Notes: generated from the letters alone by a model not told the origin. A DNA stretch of 17,465 nucleotides from JACVRW01 sp040509755 (GCA_040509755.1 JBEVKF010000031.1:1-17465); one strand, 5' to 3'; positions 1 through 6,262 are shown, counted from the stretch's first letter. A program made the numbers and translations.

Positions 1-105
1 ACCCTGGGCCAACGCGGAGTGCCCGAACAGCGGCACGATCAGCGCCGCGAACACCACGATCCAAGGTGCCAGTCGTGCTCCGGAGAGTTGGGCGGCGGGC
101 GGCAT
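1..105 (-). CDS. Secreted protein, N-terminal fragment (runs off the left edge)
   Basis: Only the first 35 codons lie in the window. They read as a classic export signal: a short N-terminal part with one Arg (residue 11), a hydrophobic core at about residues 13-27 (APWIVVFAALIVPLF), then a polar turn and an Ala-x-Ala-like cleavage site (SALA followed by QG, about residues 30-33). The ATG is at 105-103. A GAGG motif lies only one base upstream, which is too close for a normal Shine-Dalgarno spacing, so the start rests mainly on the signal peptide. There is no other in-frame ATG, GTG or TTG nearby upstream. The mature protein is outside the window, so its function cannot be named. The gene points left, away from the hairpin-rich stretch at 106-797. 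Confidence 0.6.
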   Translation of the reverse strand, partial: MPPAAQLSGARLAPWIVVFAALIVPLFGHSALAQG

Positions 106-130
106 GCCTCTTTCGTGCTCGATTACCGCG

Positions 131-143
131 GACCTGGCAGGTC
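131..143. promoter_or_regulatory. Short palindrome upstream of the secreted-protein gene
   Basis: GACCTG and CAGGTC form a perfect 6-bp inverted repeat separated by one base. It lies 26-38 bases upstream of the ATG of the secreted protein, where an operator or a core promoter would sit. Palindromes of this length can occur by chance, and no partner regulator is visible. Confidence 0.25.
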
Positions 144-270
144 TAGCAGAAAGGAGACCGCCTGTCTGCGGTCCCACGCACGCCGACCACCCTCACGCCA
201 CCCGCAAACGTGCACTCTTGGGGGCAGTCCCCGCAGTGGTCCTCACCGCGACCATCCAAGCGGTGCTGTA

Positions 271-318
271 GCCCCGTTTTGGGGCGGCGAGCGTCGAAGC
301 TCCGCCTCGACGCTCGCC
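271..318. repeat. Two adjacent hairpins
   Basis: The first has a 5-bp stem GCCCC/GGGGC around a GTTTT loop (271-285). It abuts a second with a perfect 12-bp stem, GGCGAGCGTCGA at 286-297 and its complement at 307-318, around a 9-base loop. No run of T follows on either strand, so this is not a standard intrinsic terminator. The perfect 12-bp stem is well above the background of short repeats. Confidence 0.55.
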
Positions 319-499
319 ACTGAGTGTCGAGCCCCAGGCCGCCCGACGCTTGGAGCCGCCGAACGGGCCAAGCCGGATTGTTGCCCGGAGCCGGACGGCC
401 GAAACGCCCGAGACTCCCGCCGTGGGCATGCGCCCTTCCACCACTCCCGTCCTTGGCGTAGGACCACCGGGACATCCCCGAGCCGCGTCCACTGGTAGG

Positions 500-553
500 G
501 GTGGACTCCCTCTGTTCGGGTGCTGAACAGGTCCGTACCCCCGGGAGTCCACC
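500..553. repeat. Nested hairpin, 11-bp outer stem
   Basis: The outer stem is a perfect 11-bp match, GGTGGACTCCC at 500-510 against GGGAGTCCACC at 543-553. Inside it lies a second perfect stem, CTGTTC at 512-517 against GAACAG at 525-530, with a 7-base loop. The nesting gives a compact two-level structure on either strand. It lies in the middle of the gene-free stretch. Confidence 0.55.
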
Positions 554-586
554 GGGGGCCACCCACCAAAATTCCACGTGCTCGCG

Positions 587-677
587 CGTCCGGTGACCCT
601 ACGGGAAGCGAGCCTAACCCGGACGGGTGGCGCACCGCAATCCACTGCATCGAATGGATGCCCTCCCTGTATGGGAG
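587..677. repeat. Cluster of three further hairpins
   Basis: CGTCCGG at 587-593 pairs with CCGGACG at 619-625 (7 bp). GCATC at 647-651 pairs with GATGC at 657-661 around a 5-base loop. CTCCC at 663-667 pairs with GGGAG at 673-677 around TGTAT. Each alone is unremarkable. Their close succession, together with the stems further left, is what suggests a folded RNA. Confidence 0.35.
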
Positions 678-797
678 CGGTTTTCGTGTCATCGCCGTAA
701 GGGATTGTCGCGTCTAAACCCCGAAACCGAACCCACGAACCTTTGGCCCGTTCCAGCGTTAAAGTTGCATCAACACTCAGCCTGTTTACGCACCCCC

Positions 798-1070
798 ATG
801 CCAGAGGCCGCAAGCCTGACAGTGGTGGCACACAGCGTGGCCACCGAACAACTTCTTTCCTGCCTGCGCTCGCACCTTCTGTCCTACAACGTCGAAGTTG
901 GCGAACCCGATGGCGACCGGGTCCGCGTTGTGGACCTGGGCAGCAACCTAGACAACCTCCGTGACCTACTCGATCAACGACTCGACCAATGCGCCGAGCG
1001 GCTCAGGGTCCCAGAGTGGAGAGACCTACTGCTCGTGGACATCTCTAGTGACGTGGGCATGGGGGCCTGA
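798..1070 (+). CDS. Small unrecognised protein (90 aa)
   Basis: I do not recognise this protein. The translation has a protein-like alternation: a strand (SLTVVAHSV, residues 6-14), a helix (about 16-31), a strand (VRVVDLG, about 43-49), a long charged helix rich in Asp, Leu and Arg (about 50-75) and a final strand (LLLVDIS, about 78-84), so a small alpha/beta fold is plausible. The ATG at 798 is chosen because the fold begins there. The frame is open further upstream to about 627, but that part looks non-coding, and no clear Shine-Dalgarno is present. About 70% of codons end in G or C, by my rough count, lower than in the core genes to the right. This suggests acquired DNA. The next plus-strand gene starts 72 bases downstream and may be co-transcribed. 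Confidence 0.5.
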   Translation: MPEAASLTVVAHSVATEQLLSCLRSHLLSYNVEVGEPDGDRVRVVDLGSNLDNLRDLLDQRLDQCAERLRVPEWRDLLLVDISSDVGMGA

Positions 1071-1142
1071 CGGAAGGAACACCGCTCGGGGCTCGACGAG
1101 CCTCTTGATGCGGGCCATCGATCAATTCGCTGGAGGCACCAC

Positions 1143-1439
1143 ATGACAGACCGGAGAATTGAGGTTGGGGATCCCGACACCCTTGGTTTGTCCGGAAACA
1201 CCAATCCAAGGGTGTGGTTCGACGATAGTCCGCCGCCGGGACAGGAGCCAGGCTGGTACCTCTACAGGCGGTTAGACGAGCAGGCGACGCTGCTCGGGCT
1301 TCGTGACCGCCCGAAGCGCGTCATGGGGCACAGCGATGATCTCTTCGGTGTGCCCGTGACCGTCGCTGATCTCTACGAGGGCGCCCGCGTCGAGCACCTC
1401 GACCACGGTCCCGCGGGTACCAGCTTCCCAGCGCCCTGA
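1143..1439 (+). CDS. Small unrecognised protein (98 aa), 3' half antisense to the DUF4926 gene
   Basis: The start is well supported: GGAGG lies six bases before the ATG. Residues 1-45 look like real protein (for example NPRVWFDDSPPPGQEPGWYLY), with the relaxed codon use of the upstream neighbour. From about codon 44 onward the reading frame is exactly antisense to the DUF4926-like gene at 1272-1478 and its codon ends become more GC-rich. The C-terminal half may therefore be a fortuitous extension after a recombination junction, with the original 3' end lost. No family is recognised. It is probably in one transcript with the gene at 798-1070. Confidence 0.45.
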   Translation: MTDRRIEVGDPDTLGLSGNTNPRVWFDDSPPPGQEPGWYLYRRLDEQATLLGLRDRPKRVMGHSDDLFGVPVTVADLYEGARVEHLDHGPAGTSFPAP

Positions 1440-1478
1440 GTCCACCCGCAACTCGACCACGTCAAGCAGTTCAGCCAT
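1272..1478 (-). CDS. DUF4926-like small protein (68 aa)
   Basis: The sequence opens MAELLDVVELRVDS, then has GTRGTVVEVLDAGALVEISD and ends with a polar strand. This is the pattern I know for DUF4926: an LLDVV start, a G-x-x-G-T-V-V-E-V turn and a length of 60-75 residues, suggesting a small beta-barrel (SH3-like). The start at 1478 is fixed by an AGAGGAG ribosome site seven bases upstream; in-frame ATGs further upstream lack one. It lies 79 bases downstream of the DUF6883-like gene on the same strand. I recall these two domains annotated side by side in other bacteria, in this order. Function is unknown. A role as an accessory or antitoxin-like partner is inference. Its 3' part is overlapped by an opposite-strand frame (1143-1439). 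Confidence 0.65.
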   Translation of the reverse strand: MAELLDVVELRVDSGRWEAGTRGTVVEVLDAGALVEISDGHGHTEEIIAVPHDALRAVTKPEQRRLLV

Positions 1479-1557
1479 GTGCCGCTCCTCTTGGTCGGGT
1501 GCTTCCATCACACACGTTCTCATCTATCCCGGATAGTCGTCAAACTCGTGCGATCCG

Positions 1558-1883
1558 CTACGGAACCGCGACGTACGCTGTGGTGAGGCGCGGCGGTTCC
1601 GTGCCTGCCTCGCAGAACCAGACGGTAGTGACTGGGTGCGTTTGCCCGTTCAGGCCGTCAATCTGGATCCGAACCTCATAGAGCCAGCCCCACGGCCCGT
1701 CGGTTCTTACGCCGATCACCGGCGCGCTCTCGAGTCCGGCCATGATCTGTTCGGCAAGGTATTCCCAATCGTCCTGGCGGATGCCGAGCGCCGAGGCGAA
1801 CACCCGCGCCTTGTTCTTTCCCTCTTCGTGATCGGGATCCAGCGCGTACTCCTTGAGCTTCGCCGGCGGGATCTCGGCGGCAT
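1558..1883 (-). CDS. DUF6883-like protein, start lost or frameshifted
   Basis: Frame translation gives IPPAKLKEYALDPDHEEGKN, then KARVFASALGI, a Trp-Glu-Tyr-Leu helix, and a C-terminal beta part with WLYEVRIQIDG, TTVWF and PPRLTTAYV. This matches the DUF6883 pattern as I know it (K-L-x-x-Y-x-L-[DN]-P-x-H, K-A-R-x-F, then T-x-W and P-R-L-x-[TS]-x-Y). The frame is open from 1896, bounded by a TGA at 1899-1897. It has no ATG, GTG or TTG until a GTG at 1803, and starting there would remove the most conserved N-terminal block. An ATG at 1883-1881 sits exactly where the family should begin but is out of frame by one base. I therefore suspect a one-base deletion just after the start, or a sequencing error. 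The gene lies 90 bases downstream of prs. Confidence 0.55.
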
Positions 1884-1916
1884 CCTGCGAGGGAGCTCAA
1901 GGTCGCCTGTTGCAAT

Positions 1917-1937
1917 TCTCGTTAGCGTCTCGTTAGC
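1917..1937. repeat. Tandem 10-bp repeat between prs and the DUF6883 gene
   Basis: TCTCGTTAGC occurs twice with one base between. It lies 34 bases upstream of the expected ATG of the DUF6883-like gene (minus strand, read there as GCTAACGAGA twice). It could be a paired operator half-site or the scar of an insertion event at the prs 3' end. Confidence 0.4.
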
Positions 1938-1973
1938 AAATCAGCCGCAATCCCGCTTGTAGAGCGACCGACG

Positions 1974-3008
1974 CTAGAACAGCTGGTTCTCGCCCGCGAA
2001 GATCTCGGACACCGAGTCGTCGGTGAAGATGCGCCGGATCGAGTCCTCGAGGATGTCCGCACAGGTGAGCTGGGTGACCAGCTCGGGGGCGCCCTCGCGC
2101 AGCGGGATCGTGTCGGTCACCACCACACCTCGCAGCGGGCCCGCGCCCAGGATCTCGAAGGCTTGGCCGGAGAAGAGACCGTGCGTTGCGACGGCGTAGA
2201 CCTCGTTCGCGCCCTCGTCGAGGACGGTCTGGGCGGCGGCTGACAGGGTGCCGCCGGTGTCGATGATGTCGTCGACGATCACGGCGGTCTTGTTCGTGAC
2301 GTCGCCGATCACGTAGCCGATCTCGGCCACCTGCTGGGCGGGGCGCTCCTTCTCCATCAGGGCGTACGGCGCCCCCACCTTCTGCGCGAACTTTCGGACG
2401 AGCTTCACCCGCCCGGCGTCCGGCGCGATGATCACGAGCTCCAGGCCGCCCAGGCGGTCCTGCACGAACTGGGTGAGGATCGGCATCGCGGTCATGTGGT
2501 CGACGGGCTTGGAGAAGAAGCCCTGCACCTGGCCGGCGTGGAGGTCCATCGTCACCAGGCGGTCGATCCCGGCCGTCTCCAGGACGTCGGCCACCAGGCG
2601 CGCGGAGATGGGCTCGCGCGGAGCCGACTTCTTGTCCTGGCGCGAGTAGCCGTACCAGGGAGTCACCGCGATGATGCGGTGCGCGGACGCATGCTTAGCG
2701 GCGTGCACCATCAGCAGCAGCTCCCAGAGGGCGTCGTTGACCGTGAGGTGCTCGTGCTCGGAGCCGCAAATGGACTGGACGATGAAGAGGTCGGCGCCGC
2801 GGATCGAGTCCGCGTAGCGGCAGTAGACCTCGCCGTCGGCGAACGTCTTCAGCCCGGCGTCGGTCAACTCGACGCCCAGCCGCTCGGCGATCCGCCCGCC
2901 GAGCTCCTGGCTCGCCCGGCCGGCTGTGACCATCAGCCGCTTCTCGTAGCCCGCGGGGATACTTGACGTGAGCGTCTCGTCGGTTCCGGTCTCGAGGGAC
3001 GTTGTCAT
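1974..3008 (-). CDS. prs: Ribose-phosphate pyrophosphokinase (PRPP synthetase)
   Basis: Makes 5-phosphoribosyl-1-pyrophosphate from ribose 5-phosphate and ATP in the cytoplasm, for purine, pyrimidine, histidine, tryptophan and NAD synthesis. The 344-residue product shows the class I pattern: the flexible-loop motif YSRQDKK at 121-127, DLHAGQVQGFF at 155-165, and the PRPP-binding loop VIVDDIIDTGGTL at 243-255. It is about 20 residues longer than usual because of a polar N-terminal extension (residues 1-23). A strong GGAGGAGG ribosome site before the first ATG nevertheless supports that start. The ATG overlaps the TAA of glmU by one base, so the two are probably translationally coupled. The glmU-prs order is conserved in actinobacteria. 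In many of those genomes rplY and pth follow, and they do not follow here. Confidence 0.97.
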   Translation of the reverse strand: MTTSLETGTDETLTSSIPAGYEKRLMVTAGRASQELGGRIAERLGVELTDAGLKTFADGEVYCRYADSIRGADLFIVQSICGSEHEHLTVNDALWELLLMVHAAKHASAHRIIAVTPWYGYSRQDKKSAPREPISARLVADVLETAGIDRLVTMDLHAGQVQGFFSKPVDHMTAMPILTQFVQDRLGGLELVIIAPDAGRVKLVRKFAQKVGAPYALMEKERPAQQVAEIGYVIGDVTNKTAVIVDDIIDTGGTLSAAAQTVLDEGANEVYAVATHGLFSGQAFEILGAGPLRGVVVTDTIPLREGAPELVTQLTCADILEDSIRRIFTDDSVSEIFAGENQLF

Positions 3009-4378
3009 TACGAGTCCTCCTCCGCGCGGTCTGCGTAGCCCTCGACGTTGCTCTGCTTCGATCGAGCGATTCCGAGTGCCCCTTCGGGGACGTCGTCGGT
3101 GATCACCGAGCCCGCACCAGTGTACGCCCGATCGCCGACGTCAACCGGAGCGACGAGCGAAGTGTGGATCCCGGTCTTCACGCTCTTTCCGAGCTTCGTG
3201 CGGTGTTTCTTCCTCCCGTCGTAGTTCGCCGTGATCGTCCCGGCGCCCAGGTTTGCGCCCTCGCCGACGTCCGCGTCGCCGATGTAGGAGAGGTGAGGCA
3301 CCTTGGCGCCCGCGCCGATATCCGAGTTCTTGACCTCGACGAAGGTGCCGACCTTGGCCCCCTGCCCCACGACCGTTCCGGGGCGCAGGTAGGCGAACGG
3401 GCCGACGCTCGAGCGGTCGTGCACGATCGCCTCCACCGCATAGGAATGGAGGACCGTGGCGCCGTCGCCGACTTGGCAGTCGATGAGCGTGACGTGCGGC
3501 CCGATCACGCAGCCGGCGCCCACGCTCGTCTCCCCGAGCAGGCTTACGCCGGGCGAGATCGTGGTGTCGGCGCCGATCGTCACTCCCGCCTCCACCCGGA
3601 TCGTCCCAGGGTGCAGGATTGTCACCCCACCTCGGGCGTGCCCCTCGAGGATCCGGCGCTGGGCGAGGTCCTCGGCACTCATCAGGTCGGCGCGGTCGTT
3701 TACGCCCAGCGAAACCGCCGGGTCCTCGGTGGCGTGGGTCGCGATGCCCTCGCCCTCGGCGCGCAGGACCGGAAAGACTCCGGTGAGGTAGCGCTCGCCG
3801 CTCTCCTCGCCGACCTCGTCGAGCGCCTTGAACAGCCCGGGAGCCTCGAAGACGTAGCTCCCCAGGTTGATCTCGCGGATCGCGAGCTCCTCGGGGGGCA
3901 GTCCGGCCGTGTACTTGGTCTCGACGATGCGCTCGAACTCGCCGTCGGGGCCGCGAACGATGCGCCCGTAACCGGAGGGGTCGAGCTGGTCGGTCGTGAG
4001 GATCGTGGCCCCGCCGCCGGCCGCAACGTGGCTGTCGACCATCCCCGCCAGGTGCTCGGCGCTTACAAGCGGATGGTCTCCCGATAGGACGACCACCGGG
4101 CCGGGGTCGACGCGCTCACGCGCGGCGAGGACCGCGGCGCCCGTGCCCTCCCCCTCGAGCTGCTCGGCGACCTCCACGTGGTCCGGCAGGCCGGCGGCCA
4201 CACCGTCGCCCGGCCTCACCACGCACACGATCCTGCCCGCGCCTGCCTCGCGCGCCGAATCGATGACCCACTCGACCATGGGCTTTCCGCAGACGGGGTG
4301 CAGGACCTTGGGGGTCTGGGACCGCATGCGGGTGCCCCGACCGGCGGCCATTATGAGAACCGTGAACGCCTCGGGCAT
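3008..4378 (-). CDS. glmU: Bifunctional UDP-N-acetylglucosamine pyrophosphorylase / glucosamine-1-phosphate N-acetyltransferase
   Basis: Acetylates glucosamine 1-phosphate and then transfers UMP to give UDP-GlcNAc, the precursor of peptidoglycan and wall polymers. The 456 residues show both halves. The N-terminal nucleotidyltransferase has AAGRGTRM followed by PKVLHPV (about residues 11-29), then the uridyl site GTGAA and LSGDHPL. The C-terminal left-handed beta-helix has hexapeptide repeats (IGADTTISPG, VGAGCVIGPH) and the acetyltransferase signature with AYLRPGT, EVKNS, HLSYIGDA and NYDG. Length is typical. No Shine-Dalgarno precedes the ATG. The gene begins 29 bases after the 3' end of tRNA-Gln, so the mRNA may arise by processing of a tRNA-mRNA transcript. 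It is followed directly by prs. Confidence 0.97.
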   Translation of the reverse strand: MPEAFTVLIMAAGRGTRMRSQTPKVLHPVCGKPMVEWVIDSAREAGAGRIVCVVRPGDGVAAGLPDHVEVAEQLEGEGTGAAVLAARERVDPGPVVVLSGDHPLVSAEHLAGMVDSHVAAGGGATILTTDQLDPSGYGRIVRGPDGEFERIVETKYTAGLPPEELAIREINLGSYVFEAPGLFKALDEVGEESGERYLTGVFPVLRAEGEGIATHATEDPAVSLGVNDRADLMSAEDLAQRRILEGHARGGVTILHPGTIRVEAGVTIGADTTISPGVSLLGETSVGAGCVIGPHVTLIDCQVGDGATVLHSYAVEAIVHDRSSVGPFAYLRPGTVVGQGAKVGTFVEVKNSDIGAGAKVPHLSYIGDADVGEGANLGAGTITANYDGRKKHRTKLGKSVKTGIHTSLVAPVDVGDRAYTGAGSVITDDVPEGALGIARSKQSNVEGYADRAEEDS

Positions 4379-4407
4379 CGGACGACGAGGGTACAGCGGC
4401 CGGGCAA

Positions 4408-4479
4408 TTCCGGGAGAAGGATTTGAACCCTCGCCTCCAGGACCAAAACCTGGCGGGCTGCCAACTACCCCATCCCGGA
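4408..4479 (-). tRNA. tRNA-Gln (anticodon UUG)
   Basis: A complete 72-base cloverleaf on the minus strand. The acceptor arms TCCGGGA and TCCCGGA pair perfectly. The D arm begins GGGTAGTTGGCAG. The anticodon stem CCAGG/CCTGG encloses the loop TTTTGGT, giving anticodon UUG for CAA codons. The T arm is GAGGG-TTCAAAT-CCTTC with one G-U pair. The discriminator base is A and the CCA end is not encoded. It lies immediately upstream of glmU on the same strand, an arrangement I recall from other actinobacteria. Confidence 0.95.
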
Positions 4480-4491
4480 GCGCCGGGTGGG

Positions 4492-4498
4492 AGTCTAA
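4492..4498 (-). promoter_or_regulatory. Possible -10 element for tRNA-Gln and glmU
   Basis: TTAGACT on the minus strand contains TAGACT, four of six matches to TATAAT. It ends 12 bases before the tRNA 5' end, which fits a start a few bases upstream of the mature tRNA. No convincing -35 is visible. It lies inside the 37-base gap shared with the divergent gene at 4517. Confidence 0.3.
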
Positions 4499-4516
4499 GA
4501 GCTAGCGTGGCGGACC

Positions 4517-4987
4517 ATGGCCGGCTGGAGCGAGGTCGAGACCGAGGCGCCCGAGCTCAGCGCCCTCGCGCGGGAGCTCCTGCTCGCCCACACCCATCTC
4601 ACCCTGGCCACCCTGCGAAAGGACGGGTCGCCGCGAATCAGCGGAACGGAGATCATCCTCGCCGAGGGCGAGCTCTGGCTCGGCAGCATGCCAAAGGCGG
4701 TCAAGGCGCTCGATTTGCAACGCGACCCGCGCTTCGCCGTGCACTCCGGCTCTGACGATCCGGACAAGGGCTGGAAGGGCGACGCCAAGTTCGCTGGGCG
4801 AGTCGAGGAGATCGAAGACGACGAGCGAAAGCGGGCGATCGTCGCCGGGGAGGCCCCGCCCGGCCCCCTGCACCTGTTTCGCTGCGACCTGACCGAGCTC
4901 GTGGTCGTCCGTCTGGGAGAGCCCGCCGACCACCTCGTGATCGAGTCCTGGCACGAGGGACGCGGCGTCTCGCGGCTGCGGCGCTAG
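4517..4987 (+). CDS. Pyridoxamine 5'-phosphate oxidase-like split-barrel protein
   Basis: The 156-residue product has the split-barrel flavin or F420 binding pattern: a helix ending in LLLAHTHLTLATLRKDGSPR (strand-turn-strand typical of the family, residues 21-40), then GTEIILAEGELWLGSMPKAVKALDLQRDPRFAVHS, where the Lys-rich turn and the D-P-R-F-A-V-H block match the cofactor-side strands. A charged insert with Lys and Asp follows, and then a strand LTELVVVRL. The cofactor (FMN or F420) and substrate cannot be told from sequence alone. An F420-type enzyme is plausible in an actinobacterium. No clear Shine-Dalgarno precedes the ATG. It diverges from tRNA-Gln and converges on the PucR-like gene, sharing the CTAG at its stop. 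Confidence 0.85.
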   Translation: MAGWSEVETEAPELSALARELLLAHTHLTLATLRKDGSPRISGTEIILAEGELWLGSMPKAVKALDLQRDPRFAVHSGSDDPDKGWKGDAKFAGRVEEIEDDERKRAIVAGEAPPGPLHLFRCDLTELVVVRLGEPADHLVIESWHEGRGVSRLRR

Positions 4988-6255
4988 CGGTCCTTACGCT
5001 CCCTCGGCACCCGGCCGGCCTCGGCGCCCTTCTCGTGCGCCGGGCCGCCGGGCGGCACGATGCCCAGCACCCGCATCGCCTTCAGGCCGAGCGACAGACG
5101 CTCGCGGCCGTCCGTCGAGCCGACGTCGAGCGATGTCAGCTCCTTCACGCGCTCGAGGCGATAGCGGATCGTGTGCCGGTGGGTAAACAGCCGCTCCGCG
5201 CTGCCCGCGACGTTGCCGTCGGCGTCCAGGAAGGTCTCGAGCGTGTGCACCAGGTCGGTCTCGTACTGCTCGTCGTATGCCACGAGCGGGGCGACCGTCT
5301 CATCGAAGAAGCCCTGGAGCTCGGTCGGATCCTCGCTCATGGCCGGCAGCAGCAGGCGGTAGGCGCCGGTTTCCTCGAACGAGAGCTCGACCAGACCGCG
5401 CGCCTCGGCGACGTTTGCCGCGAGCATCGCCTCGGCGCCCGCGCGGTGAAGGTCGGCTGGATCGCTCGCATGGCGGCTGCGGGCGACCGTGATCGTGAAG
5501 CCGGGGAGGGCGGCCTCGAGCTCGCGCAGGGCGGCGGCGGCCACCCGCTTGGCGGCGCCGGCGTCGGGGCCGGGGGTCAGGATCACGAGCTCGCGCTCGC
5601 TGCGGCGACCGGCGTCCTCTGTGGGCCCGCCGCTTCCGTGGCGAGTCCAGCCCGCGTGCACCAGGGCAGCCAGCGACGAGCGCGCGATCGCGCGCGCACC
5701 GCGCTCGGCCACCGTGAGCACGCGCGCCCTCCAGTCGCCCTCCTCCGGATGCTGCGGCCGTGCCCGGACCACCAGCACGCTCGCGCCGGCCGAGAGGTCG
5801 CAGCCGAGCTCGCTGCCCCGGGCCACGATGTTCTCGCGATCTGTGACCTTGCGGGCCAGCAGATCGCCGAGGAAGTCGCCCACGGCGGCCTCACTCGCGC
5901 GCTCGGGCGCCTTGACTCGCTCGACCTCGAATCCGATCAGGTTGATCACCAGCCGCAGCAGGGCGGACTGCGGGGGGTCGCCGCGCGAGCGATACCGCAG
6001 CTGGCCCACGGGCGCCTCGGCCACGCGGAGCTCGACGCTCTCCGATCCGGACTCGCCGGCCATGACAGCGCGCTCGTCCTCGGTGGACTGGCAGGCGACC
6101 GCCAGCATGCCCCCGGCGGCGTCGAGCACGATCACGCTCGCGTCGAGCGCTCTGCTTGCGGCGCGCGCGACCGCGGGCAGGCCGGCGCCGGACTCGACGG
6201 CCTCGGAGACCTCGTCGAGCGCCTCCAGGAAGGTGCGGGCGGCGGCGGACTTCAT
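4984..6255 (-). CDS. PucR/CdaR-type transcriptional regulator
   Basis: A 423-residue cytoplasmic regulator. The C-terminal block (about residues 332-393) is the PucR-type helix-turn-helix: LVHTLETFLDADGNVAGSAE, then LFTHRHTIRYRLERV and KELTSLDV. The middle (about 125-300) fits the GGDEF-like linker of this family. The N-terminus (about 1-115) has a GAF-like pattern (VIVLDAAGGMLAV) and could sense a small ligand, unidentified here. I start at the ATG at 6255 rather than 20 codons upstream, because it falls seven bases after the stop of the small membrane protein and the extra residues look non-coding. It is the last gene of the long minus-strand run. Its stop shares the CTAG with the convergent gene at 4517. 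Targets are unknown; PucR relatives often control nearby catabolic genes, but none is evident. Confidence 0.88.
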   Translation of the reverse strand: MKSAAARTFLEALDEVSEAVESGAGLPAVARAASRALDASVIVLDAAGGMLAVACQSTEDERAVMAGESGSESVELRVAEAPVGQLRYRSRGDPPQSALLRLVINLIGFEVERVKAPERASEAAVGDFLGDLLARKVTDRENIVARGSELGCDLSAGASVLVVRARPQHPEEGDWRARVLTVAERGARAIARSSLAALVHAGWTRHGSGGPTEDAGRRSERELVILTPGPDAGAAKRVAAAALRELEAALPGFTITVARSRHASDPADLHRAGAEAMLAANVAEARGLVELSFEETGAYRLLLPAMSEDPTELQGFFDETVAPLVAYDEQYETDLVHTLETFLDADGNVAGSAERLFTHRHTIRYRLERVKELTSLDVGSTDGRERLSLGLKAMRVLGIVPPGGPAHEKGAEAGRVPRERKDR

Positions 6256-6262
6256 TGGCCTG

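Larger units (their letters stand above)
106..797. other. Gene-free, hairpin-rich stretch
   Basis: Nearly 700 bases without a credible gene. The open frames that cross it on either strand are low-complexity Gly/Arg/Pro translations with no domain-like pattern and no ribosome binding site. Perfect inverted repeats cluster between 271 and 677: 271-285, 286-318, 500-553 (with a nested one at 512-530), 587-625, 647-661 and 663-677. The flanking genes diverge (minus at 105, plus at 798), so terminators are not expected here. I found no tRNA T-arm, no tmRNA-like ends and no RNase P core motif. It could hold an unrecognised structured RNA or the remains of a mobile element. Confidence 0.5.

Noticed and set aside
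271..318. Intrinsic terminator
   Set aside because: Strong stems but no T-run on either strand, and the neighbouring genes diverge, so no transcript needs to end here.
106..797. CRISPR array or tandem-repeat locus
   Set aside because: The inverted repeats differ from one another and no direct repeat recurs at regular spacing; no cas gene is present in the window.
193..831. Long open frame on the minus strand across the hairpin-rich stretch
   Set aside because: Its translation is Gly/Arg/Pro-rich, has no domain-like pattern or ribosome site, and competes with other open frames there; long frames are common by chance in GC-rich DNA.
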